Below are positions 23,101 to 34,034 of a stretch of DNA of 64,000 nt, one piece after another. The notes under the pieces were generated by a model. It saw only the letters and a program-made list of their open reading frames with translations. It was not told the origin of the DNA and made no database searches. Made by a program: the position numbers and the translations under genes. Every line of letters begins with the position of its first letter. Position 1 is the stretch's first letter. This DNA is from Papaver somniferum (taxonomy: Eukaryota > Streptophyta > Magnoliopsida > Ranunculales > Papaveraceae): assembly GCF_003573695.1 (NCBI RefSeq), contig NC_039359.1:91731385-91795384 (forward strand), written 5' to 3'.

Positions 23101-24421
23101 GTTGCAGGCGGTATGGTGGTGGAGAAGAAGTTTTGGGGAAAGAAAATGATTTGGGAAGAAGAGGGTGTTTGGATTGAGGTCGATGGGTTCGATGGCTAAG
23201 GTGTTGAGCGGGTGCATCAAACTTTGATGTCTAGCCAGGAGACGCGTTGGATGTGAGGATGGTTGGTAGATCTAACGGTGGTATGAGAGATGAATCACTT
23301 CGACCGTTGGATTGTGAAATACAACAAAGTTAACGGCGAAGATCGAGGTTAGGTGCTGTAGTGTTAAGCGGAAGTATCGAGATTTGATGGGCAGGCAAAG
23401 AAGCGACCGTAGGATCTAAATGTGATCTAATCTGAAGGCTTGGAATTTAGGCACTATGGTGTTTTGCAGGGACTTCAGATTTTGATGCACGATGAAGAAG
23501 CGACCATTGGATGATGAGATGGATCCAATCTAACGGCTGAGAATGGAGGCGGGTATGGATATAGAAAATGGGTTTGGGTAAGGGTTTTGGGCCTTGGGTA
23601 TGCCAAGCCCATATCTTCTTTAAGTACAATTCTTCCTTCTTGAGCCCATTCCTAGCTTTTTTGGTCTTGTGCGCACCATTCTTTTCGGCTTCCTTGCGTA
23701 ATTTCTTCCGGCTTTTCACCACTCTTCAGCTCTTTTCCGCTCCGCAAGTCATCCAGACTTTATTTATTACCTAAAAATGCAAAATTAAGTAATAAAAATA
23801 TTTATTCTTGAAAACAATGAAAATACAGAATATGGGATAAAATGTAGAATTACTGCACAAAAGATGAGTTAAATGCCAACAAAAAGGAATAAATATATAC
23901 AATATTAGGCACTCATCAGATGGCATGATTCTTAGAGTCATATCTAGATGGAAACGATCTGAGAATTTTCATCACAATGTCCTTTTCAGGAATAGTCTTA
24001 CCCAGTGCAAAAGATGCATTAACAATTTCAGACACTTTGTGATTAAACTCATAAAATGTTTCTTCATCTGCTATACGAAGGTTTTCCCAATCAGAATTTA
24101 GGTTCTGAAGCCTAGCTTCTTTCTCACTGGTATTTTCTTCAAATACTAAGATATCCCAGGCTTCTTTAGACTTAGTGAACGTAGTCACATGGTGGTGAAG
24201 ATCTGGGGTAATGGCATCTATGATAGCAATCAAGCGTTAGAATTTTTCTTTGCAGCAAGAATTTCTTCTGGACTATATCTACCAATATTTTTATATATAT
24301 ACATCGCCTTCTGTATTAACCGGAGGATCATAGCCATTAACAACACGTACCCATGTTTGAAAATCATGAGCTTGAAGAAAAGCACGCATAATAATTTTCC
24401 ACCATAAATAGTTTGAGCCAT
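20173..24421 (-). pseudogene. Copia-type gag (UBN2) of element F, split by a solo LTR
   Basis: N-terminal pieces at 24421-23919 contain the UBN2 gag signature (TFTKSKEAWDIL, then NLNSDWENLRIADEETFYEF). After the solo LTR at 21183-23918 the frame continues at 21182-20173. There it has a CCHC knuckle (CFKCKGFGHFANEC), an acidic linker, a second CX2CX4HX4C knuckle (CSYCSLKGHELSKC) and a basic tail. Besides the LTR insertion, the frame shifts near 24230 and meets a stop near 20990, so it is dead. It would act as the structural nucleocapsid protein. Confidence 0.8.
21183..23918 (-). repeat. Solo A-type LTR (copy 2), TSD GATGG
   Basis: The 2,736 bp LTR runs from TGGTTGGCCC to ...CACTCATCA in plus sense. 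GATGG is present at 21178-21182 and again at 23919-23923. No internal element sequence is present, so it is a solo LTR left by recombination between two LTRs. It sits in the gag of element F in the same orientation as copies 1 and 3. Frames inside it are not genes. Confidence 0.92.
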
Positions 24422-24519
24422 CGAAGACTGGTGGTACGCTTATGGAGATAGAATTTCTGTCCATAGAGTCAGATCGCTACAAACACAGACTTCTAAGGTC
24501 TTTAAACGTGTTTTCCTTC

Positions 24520-24531
24520 TCTGATACCAAT
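24520..24531 (-). other. Primer-binding site of element F (tRNA-Met type)
   Basis: TTGGTATCAGAG on the minus strand abuts the LTR end (CGCTTTTTCA). TGGTATCAGAG complements the 3' end of initiator tRNA-Met, the usual copia primer. Element G has TTGGTATCGGAG at 28919-28908. Confidence 0.8.
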
Positions 24532-26892
24532 TGAAAAAGCGGGGGTACAACAACCACACCCAATATTTCGATTAGCAATCTGTATGGACTAACTCTAATA
24601 TACTTTTAAGAGAATCAACCAGATAGTCAGACTCAATCTTAATAAAAGTATATCAAGAGCTATATTTCACTTTCTTGATTCAATACTTACTTAAGAAAAT
24701 AGAAATTTACGAGTCAAATTGAATACAAGAGAAATCACTTGAACGGTACAAAAGACCAATGTCAAGGATCAATCAATTTCAATCAACAACCAAAGGTTGG
24801 ATTTCCTAATTGATCGATTCAAACGCACAACCTGTGATATTTCAATTATAAAACAAAATATAATGCGGAAAAGAAATAACACAGACACCAGAAGTTTTGT
24901 TAACGAGGAAACCACAAATGCATAAAAACCCCGGGACCTAGTCCAGATTGAACACACACTGTATTAAGCCGCTACAAACACTAGCCTACTACAAACTAAC
25001 TTCGGTCTGGACTGTAGTTGAACTCCAATAAATCTCACACTGATCCAAGGTACAGTTGCGATCCTCACGTCTCTGATCCCAGCAGGATACTACGCACTTG
25101 ATTCCCTTAGCTGATCTCACCAACAACTAAGAGTTGCTACTACCCAAAATCGAAGACTTTAATAAACAAATCTGTATCACACAGAAAATTCTACGGTAAT
25201 ATATAAATATGGCTCCCACAGAAATACCTACGAGTTTTTGTTCCATCTTTTGATAAATCAAGGTGAACAGGAACCAATTGATAACCCGTACTTATATTCC
25301 CGAAGAACATCCTAGTATTATCAATCACCTCACAATAATCTTAATCGACTAGCGAAAGAAGATATTGCGGAATCACAAACGATGAGACGAAGATGTTTCG
25401 GACTTCTTTTATATCTTGCATATCGGAGAAATCAATCTCAAGCCAATCTTTACGATTGTACTTTGTACGATAGAAACACCAAGATCAGATCATACAACTA
25501 TGAGAAAGTAGTATCGGTCTGGATTCACAATCCCAATGAAGTCTTCAAGTCGTTAACCTACAGGGTCTCGATAGAAACTTAAGGTTAAAGGAGAATCGAC
25601 TCTAGCTTATACAACTAGCATCACACATGAGGTATGGGGATTAGGTTCCCAGTTTCTAGAGTTTTCCCTTATATAGTCTTTCAAATCAGGGTTTGCAATC
25701 TAAGTTACCTTGGTAACAAAGCATTCAATATTCACCGTTAGATGAAAACCTGATTAGATTCAAGCTAATATCTTTCAACCGTTAGATGAAAACTTAGCTT
25801 GTTACACACAAATGAAATGCGCGTTTTTAAGTTTGTGTAACCGTACCCAAACATGTACATTTAGTTGGTTCAACAGTAGTTAACCAAATGGTTAGCCATA
25901 TGAGCACTTTCATATCAACCATATTCTTCTTTACCATAACTAGTTCAAATGACTCAAATGAACTAGTTAGAGAGTTGTTCAATTTCTTAGATCTTTATAA
26001 TAGACACAATTGAAACAAAAACGATTTGATTTACTCGAATCAATTCATGAACTTTATAGCCACGGTTTGCAATTATGCATTCCTTAGTTTATATAAGTTT
26101 AAGTTCACAAATAATCATTTTTATAAAATAACCAACTTAAGTACGCGAACTGGTACGTGTACTTAATTACCCGGAATAAGTTTGTTTTTAGCTTACAAAC
26201 TCCAGCAGAATTTCTCAGGATGAGAACTTCCGACAGTACGCGGACTTGGTACGCGGACTCTAGTTCCGGTTTTCCTGAGCAGCAAAGTACACATACTTTG
26301 GTTCAAGGAATAAGGAATTACACACATATGTGTTACCGCACAATGTTTATATCCTTCCATGGTTATGTAATCTAAACTCTCATTTCAATCATTGAAAAAT
26401 TCTTAGAGGATGTTATATAGTTGTTATTCACAAACCATTTTTCGTCAAAGCCATTTTCAAGTGATTGAAACATGACTTTCGTCACTAGTAAAGATGAACT
26501 TGGCCAAAGTGAAATATTTCCAACACATATTTTGAAAAATAGATAAGCGAGAGAAACTCGTCTCGAAATAGCAAATGTGTATAATTATAGTCTATATAGC
26601 ACAATGACTTTTGTCTCAAGATAGGAGATAGAGTAGATAGACTTTTGAGTGATAGATAAGTTCAAGTCTCCACATACCTTTTAGTCGATGAAGTTCCACC
26701 AGTTCCTTATGTAGTTCTTCTTCCTTGTATGATGATCACCATGGAGTCTTGAGCACAACTACACTTTCTATCCTAGTCCGAGACTTAGCTAATAGTAGAC
26801 TAGAAATCAAGACTCATAGTTTTGATCGCTAACATTGACAAACATGCTTGAGATAGCAACGCATGAGAGTTCGACCGAGCAGTGTTCTAACA
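24532..26892 (-). repeat. 5' LTR of element F (copia-type, about 2.4 kb)
   Basis: Minus-strand start TGTTAGAACACTGCTCGG and end CCCCGCTTTTTCA. It aligns with 28920-31365, 34035-36501, the inverted copy at 31638-33939, a fragment at 40607-41105 and the start of one at 63081. Its right end adjoins the middle of element G's second frame, not a polypurine tract, so element F is probably inserted in element G. GGCTT at 26893-26897 would be one half of its TSD. Confidence 0.85.
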
Positions 26893-28919
26893 GGCTTAAC
26901 AATCATATTAACATATTTTTCATAAGAAGACATAATGCTTGGAGTCTCCATAAAAGTATGAGATTGTGAGAGGAATTCACAAATAAGGCTCAACAAGCAA
27001 TCTTGCGATAAAAAGAGTCTTTCAGAGAAGGAAAAAGGAATGTAGGGTTACGGAACCTTTGTACAAAAGAAGATTCACGTATGCAAATTCTCAACCCTAA
27101 AGAAGGCAGAATTTTCGATTTTAACCCTCTTTTTTTGATCAAACAGGGAAATCCCTTTCAATATCAATTAGATATGAAAAGATGGAAAAAATCCAAATAG
27201 GAGAAAAAGAAAAACAAAACAAAAAAATTTCTTTTCCTAAAGCCTGAAGTGTGCAATCTCTTATCTCTTTTGAACCAGACACTTGAGACAAGATACACCA
27301 ACAACTCAATTAAGTTGTGCTGGGTGAACAATAATCTGTCCACCATAACCTTTTTGAATGTACTTCTTCGAACCCTGACCGTATTTTTTTCTCTAGTGGT
27401 CTAATCTTTTCTTTGGAAATTAACCTCTAAGAAGAGATGAGTTTACATACCTCAGACGACTTCTGAACAAGTTTGAGATTTTTTACTAATCGATTTTCTC
27501 TTCGTTGAAGTTTATTGACATATCTTATTTTATGTTTGTACTTGTAACACATAGAGAATTCATGACCAGTAAAAGTACAATAAGAACATGTCAATGTGGA
27601 GGATGGTTAAGACACCATAGCTGAGCATGCTGCTAAAAAAATAAGGTACCTGAAACATGTGAAATAGAATTTTCAATAGACAGGTAAAAATCCATTTTAT
27701 CCTCCATAGTGGTTGACGAAGTTTCTCTGGGAAGAATATCAAGATTGATGTATGTATTTCTACAATTATCGAAATCAATAATTTCAATAAGGAGTGCAAC
27801 ACTTGGATTTTCATCTTCATCTGAATCATAATGATCAGATATCTCATCAAGAGTTGCAGCAAGACCATTGTTCCCAGTGTATTTTCTACGATTTGGACAC
27901 TCATTAGCAAAATGACCAAAACCTTTATACTTGAAGCACTGTGGCATATCCCCATCATCAGTGTCGACAGTGTATCTTTAGGAGGGGCACGGTCGTGAGG
28001 TTTGACTAATGACCTAGGTTTATCTCTGATGAACCGTTTACTTATCTTCAACAGAATATCTCTACACTATCTAGTGATCAGTGAAACTGAGTTGTCAAAA
28101 TCTTCATCTGATGAATCAGTCTTAATATGATAAACTTTAGAGTGGCCAACACTTTTAATTTTATCAAGTAATTTAGTGTTCTTTTGTGCTTTGAAAGAAA
28201 TATCCTTCCCGGATTTGGATGTATACTCATGATCAAAGATCTTTAAATTCCTAACCAGCGTATTTCTGGATAAAGTATTAAGGTTATTTCCTTCAAAGAT
28301 GGCATGTTCCTTAGAACCGTATTTGACTGGTAACGATCTGAGAATTTTCATCACAATGTTATTTTCAAGAATAATCTTACCCAATGAAAAAGATGTATTA
28401 AAAATTTCAGACACTTTGTGATTAAACTCATTAAATGAATCTTCATCATCCATACGAAGGTATTCCCAATCAGAATTTATATTTTGAAGCCTAGATTCCT
28501 TTTCAAAGGTATTCCCTTCGAATACAGTTTCTAAGATATTCCACGCATCTTTGGACCGAGTGCACGTAGTCACATGGTGCTGAAAATCTGGGGTAATGGC
28601 ATGAATGATAATATTTAAACCGCCCGAATTTCGCTTCGCAGCGAGAATCTCTTTAAGTTCATATCCACCAATATCCTTTGCAATAAAGACATTGTCTACT
28701 ATAACCATTGAAGGATCATATCCATTAACAAAATAAACCCATGTTTGAAAATCACGCGCTTGAAGAAAGGCACGCATATCAATTTTCCATCATAAGTATT
28801 TTAAGCCATCGAAGACTGGTAGTACGTTTACTGAGATAACACTTATGTCCATAGAGTCAGATCGCTACAAACACAGACTTTATAAGGCCTTCAACGTGTT
28901 TGCCTGCTCCGATACCAAT
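26893..28919 (-). mobile_element. Element G: internal region of a second copia-type copy
   Basis: The low end (26893-27150) is homologous to 19810-20010 of element F and is cut at 26893 by F's LTR. Upstream on the minus strand are gag frames and the primer-binding site (28919-28908) beside the LTR at 28920. As in F, no pol frame is present. Confidence 0.75.
27560..28777 (-). pseudogene. Copia-type gag (UBN2) of element G
   Basis: The frame 28777-28067 starts MRAFLQARDFQTWVYFVNGY and carries the UBN2 domain (CTRSKDAWNILETVFEGNTF, then NINSDWEYLRMDDEDSFNEF). It stops near 28067. The C-terminal part continues in other phases at 27947-27633 with the CCHC region, where the second cysteine is replaced (CFKYKGFGHFANEC). 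The frame break and the damaged knuckle indicate a dead copy. The neighbouring second knuckle region (27500-27600) is also frame-broken. Confidence 0.8.
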
Positions 28920-31365
28920 TGAAAAAGCGGGGGTCTGACAACCTCACCCAATATTTCGTTTAGGCAATCTGTATGGACAAACTCCGATATAATTCTGAGA
29001 GCACCAACTAATAAAGCGATCTCGATCAAGAAATATATCCAAGAGTTATATCTTTGTTTCTTAATGTAATCATTAAATCAAACAAATAGAAACCCGTGAG
29101 CCTGATTATTATAAGAAACAACTTGGAAGGTATCAAAAATCAATATCCAAGTGTCAATCAATTCAATCAACAACCAAAGGTTGGATTAACAATTGATTGA
29201 AATTATGCATAACCTGTGATATTTCAATTATATAGAAATTATAATGCGGAAAAGAAATAACACAGACACCAGAAATTTTGGTAACGAGGAAACCGCAAAT
29301 GTAGAAAAACCCCGGGACCTAGTCCAGATTTGAACACCACACTGTATTAAGCCGCTACAGATACTAGCCTACTCTAAGTTAAGTTCGGACTGGAATGTAG
29401 TTGAGCCCTAACCAATCTCACACTGATCAAGGTACAGTCGCGTTCCTTACGCCTCTGAACCCCAGCAGGACTGTGCGCACTTGATTCCCTTAGATGGTCT
29501 CACCTACAACTAAGATTTGCTACGACCCAAAGTCGAAGATTTGATAAACCAATCTGTCTCACACAGAAAATTTTATTGAATAGATAAATATGTCTCCCAC
29601 AGAAATACCTATGAGTTTTGTTCCATATTTTGATAAATCAAAGTGAACAAGAACCAATTGATACACCGGACTTATATTACCGAAGAACAGCCTAGTAATA
29701 TAAATTACCTCACAATAATCTTAATCTATGGTAGCGAAACAAGATATTGTGGAATCACAAACGATGAGACGAAGATGTTTGTGACTACTTTTTATCTTGC
29801 CTATCGGAGATTAAATCTCGAGAAAATCTTAGAGAAGATAGTACTTAATACGATAGAAAACAGCAAGATTAGAACATGCAACTATAGAGAAAATAATTGG
29901 GTGTTGCTTCACAATCCCAATAAAGTCTTCTAGTCGTTAACTTGCACGGTTTTGGAAAAACCTAAGGTTAAAGGAGAATCGACTCTAGTCGCAACTATTA
30001 TCACACAGGAGGTGTGAGGATTAGGTTTCTCAGTTTCTATAGTTCTCCCTCATATAGTCTTCAAATCAGGGTTCGCAATCAATGCTACCTTGGTAACAAA
30101 GCATTCAATATTCACTCTTAGATGAAAACCTGATTAGACTCAAGCTAATATCTTTCAACCGTTAGATCGAAATTAGCTTGTTACACACAAATGAAAAGTG
30201 ACTTCATTTAGATATGAGTAATCGTACCTAAACGTGTACACCTTGTTGGCTCAACAATAGTTAACCGAAGTTATCCATATGAAAACTTTCATATCAACCT
30301 TATTCATCTTAACCATAACAAGTTCGAATGTATCAAATGAAACTAGATCTAGAGTTTTTCAATTGTTTATATTCTCAAAGAAGTATACAAGACACAATTG
30401 AAGCAAAATCGATTTTGATTCACTTGAATCAATTCATGAACATTATAGCCACGGTTTGCAAAAGATTGCATTCCCTAATATATAAATGTATAAGTTCATG
30501 AACAAACCGATTTTAGAATATAACCTACTCAAGTATGCAAACGGATACGCATACCTAAGTGGACGGACTTAGTTTAGTTTCCGGACATGAACTTTACGCC
30601 GGTACGCATATGGGTATGCATACTAAGTTACTGGACTTTCATTAACCAACCAGTACGCATACGGGTATGCATACTATGGTTCCCGGAATTGGAATAACAT
30701 GCAACAGTTTAGCATGAAAGTACGCATACTATGCTATATCCAATCATGGTTAATTGTTCTAAACTCCCATTTCAATCATTGAAATATTCTTAGAAGACGA
30801 CAATAGTTGTCTCACACAAACTATTAGATTCAAAGAAATTTTCAAGTAATCGAATGATCAATACGAAACATTCTGAGTTTATATCAAATGACGGTCTCAC
30901 ATAAATCATGTAAGATGTTACCAGGCGATTTTCACATGATCATCTTTGATTTTCTTCAAGAATATAAGATGAACTTGGTTAAAGAGAAAGCTTACAAACA
31001 CATATTTCGAGAAATATATAAGTGAGTTAAACTCAGCTCGAAATATCAAATGTGTATAATCGAAGTCAATATAGCTATAAGACTTTTATCTCAAAAACAA
31101 GATGGAGTATATAGACTTTTGAGTGATAGATGAGTTCAAGTCTCCACATACATTTTGTTGATGAAGTTCCACAAGCTCCCCTTAGTAGTTCTTCGTCTTC
31201 AATCGATGAACACCGTGAAGTCTAATGCTCAACTACACTTACTATTCTAATCCGAGACTTGGCTATAAGTAAACTATATATCAATACTTATAGTTTTTGC
31301 AACTAAACATGACAACAAGCTTGAGATGGCAACGCTTTCGAGTTCGAACGAGCAGTGCTCTAACA
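28920..31365 (-). repeat. 5' LTR of element G (copia-type)
   Basis: 2,446 bp; minus-strand start TGTTAGAGCACTGCTCG, end CCCCCGCTTTTTCA. It adjoins the primer-binding site of G. The part at 30535-30730 holds a cluster of 'gtatgcatac'-type palindromes. The right flank (GTTTT) begins non-repeat sequence. Confidence 0.85.
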
Positions 31366-31632
31366 GTTTTACGAAGCGTTCGGAAATGGATGGGATGTGG
31401 TTGATTATAGAGTGTTGGTACTAATTTTATTTTCGCAATTGCCAACCACTTTTGAGAATAGATACAACTATCATCAATAATCAGTGCCTCTATACCGCAG
31501 TTTTATCATTTAGGAAGGAAAATTGTACGAGTCGAAGTCAAGTTGATAACTACAAGCACTCACTTGGAATATCCCGCGAACAGCTTGACATGAGAACCAA
31601 AGAATCTATTATATGGAAACCATGGAGAGATG
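31366..31632 (+). other. Non-LTR island, left part; possible PMD-like exon fragment
   Basis: This short stretch between two LTRs is not repeated in the window. A plus-strand frame reads EQLDMRTKESIIWKPWRDDQ up to the target site of the solo LTR and continues after it at 33945 (YNAVEEVIVAEVMSKTRFVF). The pattern 'I.W.P' followed by such a segment resembles C-terminal parts of PMD proteins, but the match is weak and from memory. Confidence 0.25.
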
Positions 31633-31637
31633 ATCAG

Positions 31638-33939
31638 TGTTAGAGAATTTCTCGGTCGAACTCATAAGTGTTGCTATCTCAAGCTTGTTGTTAAATTTAG
31701 TTGTCAAAACCATATCTTGATTTCTAGTATACATTTAGTCAAGTCTCGGATTAGTATAGAAGTGTGTAGTTGAGAATTGGATATCACTGCATTCTACAAT
31801 TTGAAGGCGAAGATCAACAAGAGCTCTGGAGAGCTTCTTCAACAAAGGTAAGTGAAGACTGAACCACCTATTTCTCAAGTTTTCACCTTTCTATCTATGA
31901 GACATTGTCGCATAACTAAATTAGACAGTATATGCACAACAGAAATTTCGAGTCAAGTTTATCTTGAATTTCATTCTCGAAATATGCTAAGCTTAAGAAG
32001 TTTTTTATACTTGATGAATTTGGTCAAGAAAAGTGATTCAAGATTTAATCATTTGAAAATCATTTATTTTTATGACTTAATTATGATTCAAGATTTAATC
32101 ATTTGAAAATAGACTGGAACAGTGATATGTGTCATTAATGTTATTCGGGAATGTTTCATATTGATTATTAGAGAGATATATAACTACTGTAAATCTGGAT
32201 ACAGGAAAGTATACATACTAGTTCACATACTTGGAGAACTGCTGTAAGTCCAGAGACGCAGTACATGTACCCAATACACGTACCGACGCAACTATAGTTC
32301 GGGAACGACTTTTTGGTATGCATACCCAGTATCCATACCATAAAAAGTCTGTGTACTCGTGAATCAGGAAGGTACGCGTACCTAGTATGCAAACCGGAAA
32401 ATATATGTTAGTTTCAAAACCGAAAATGTATGCATACCATAAAAGATCTGTGAGTTCCTGAACTTGTTTTTATCATAAAGGTACACATACCTGGTACACG
32501 TACGATGACAAGAATATTCACGAACAGGTACAGTACACGTACTTACCTTGTCGAATAATTTCATATGCATCAAAATTGTTTCTATGAGATAATCGACATT
32601 TGAAAAACTCTCTAAGACACATATAGACATGATTGATCATATTTGTGGCTCAAGATTAAAGTATTAAAGTGTTATATGAAAATGGTTAAGCTTATTATTC
32701 AATTGGCTAGTTTCGACCACCTTTAATGAACCAAGCATTATATACGGTTCGGTTACGGTTCATCCTAACTAGAGTGTGTATTCTACTATGTTAATATCAA
32801 GTCACGTTTTTCATCTAACAATGATTATCGATTTCTTGATTCCAAATCTATTTTAGCTTAAATTTAAAACAACCTTGATCTTGAAAGTCTATACAAAGAT
32901 AACTTCAAACAACTGGGATATTTAAATTCCTGACACTATTGTTGTGTATCCTATTTGTAAACTAGAGTTGTCCTCTATTTAAAACCCTTCTAGGGTTTAG
33001 CGACTGAAAAGACTTCACCTAGGAATTCGTGAAGCCAGGTCCAACTATCGTTATCTTGATAGTTCGTGTATCCTGATTTTGTTTTGACTGTCGGGCCTTG
33101 CTCCAACACACAATATAGATAGAAGTCACAAAGTTTCTTCGTCTCAGACTTTGTGATTGCACAAGTTTATACTTGTGAGGTAAATGATAATCTAGGCTGC
33201 TCTTCGGGATTCATAAGATTGTATTTTGAGTTTTGCTAGATTTTGTCTATTGCAACTGATTTCCTGTCTCACCTTGATCTTTGATCAGAATGGAAATCAC
33301 ATATAAGCTTATATGTGGGAGGCAGATTGGTTTAAAGTCTTAATTAAGCTGAAGCAACTCTTAATATGTAAAGGACGTCATCTAAGGGATTCTAGTGCGC
33401 AAAGTCCTGCTGGGATTCAAGAGGCGTAATGAGCGCGACTGTAAATGAACTGCTGTGGCGGTTTAATTCGGTCTCAACTATATTCTAGTCTGAAATTATG
33501 ATGGTAGGCTAGAGTCTGTAGCGGCTTAATACAGTTTGGTGTCCAATTTTGGACTAAGTCCCGAGTTTTTTTTACATTTGTGGTTTCCTCGTTAACAAAA
33601 TTTCTGGTGTCTGTGTTATTTCTTTTCCGCATTATATTGTTTATCTTTATAAGTGAAATGTCATAGGTTATACGTTAAAATTAATTCAAGTATATAAGTC
33701 CACTAAAATGATTGGATATGACTTGATTGATTCTTGGATATATATCTTTGGAATCGTACAAGTACTCTCACGGTATAATCAGGTTCACGGACTAGTCTCC
33801 GTAAAATTCTTATTATGAGAGAAAGAGATATAAACTCTTCATATCTTTCCTGATTAAGATTCATTAAGTTGAACTATCGGAATTATATTTGAGTTTAGTC
33901 CATACAGGTTTCCTAAGCTTTGTGAGCCCCGCTTTTTCA
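31638..33939 (+). repeat. Solo copia-type LTR, TSD ATCAG
   Basis: Plus-strand LTR of 2,302 bp from TGTTAGAGAATTTCTCGG to CCCCGCTTTTTCA. ATCAG occurs at 31633-31637 and at 33940-33944. No internal sequence or primer site follows, so it is a solo LTR. It is the only member of its family here in plus orientation and looks more diverged than the others, suggesting a different age or subfamily. It contains the densest set of GGTACGCGTACC-like palindromes (about 32195-32540). Confidence 0.92.
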
Positions 33940-33944
33940 ATCAG

Positions 33945-34034
33945 TACAACGCTGTTGAAGAGGTAATAGTAGCAGAGGTAATGTCGAAGACTAGATTTGT
34001 ATTTTATAGTTGCAAGGGTGAGTGGTTGAGTATG
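33945..34034 (+). other. Non-LTR island, right part
   Basis: A 90 bp remainder of the sequence split by the solo LTR. It is open in frame with the left part and is cut at 34035 by the next LTR. Too short to assign. Confidence 0.3.

Larger units (their letters stand above)
16938..24531 (-). mobile_element. Element F: copia-type non-autonomous element, internal region
   Basis: From its 5' LTR at 24532-26892, the minus strand carries a tRNA-Met type primer site, a UBN2-type gag, and two further small frames (19866-19483 and 18944-18603). No pol is visible. The gag is interrupted by an A-type solo LTR. The low-coordinate part (16938-18600) is A/T-rich non-coding sequence with short tandem repeats and a purine tract with KKGE-like coding potential near 17100. 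The 3' LTR is not in the window, consistent with element B having been inserted at 16937/16938. Confidence 0.65.
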
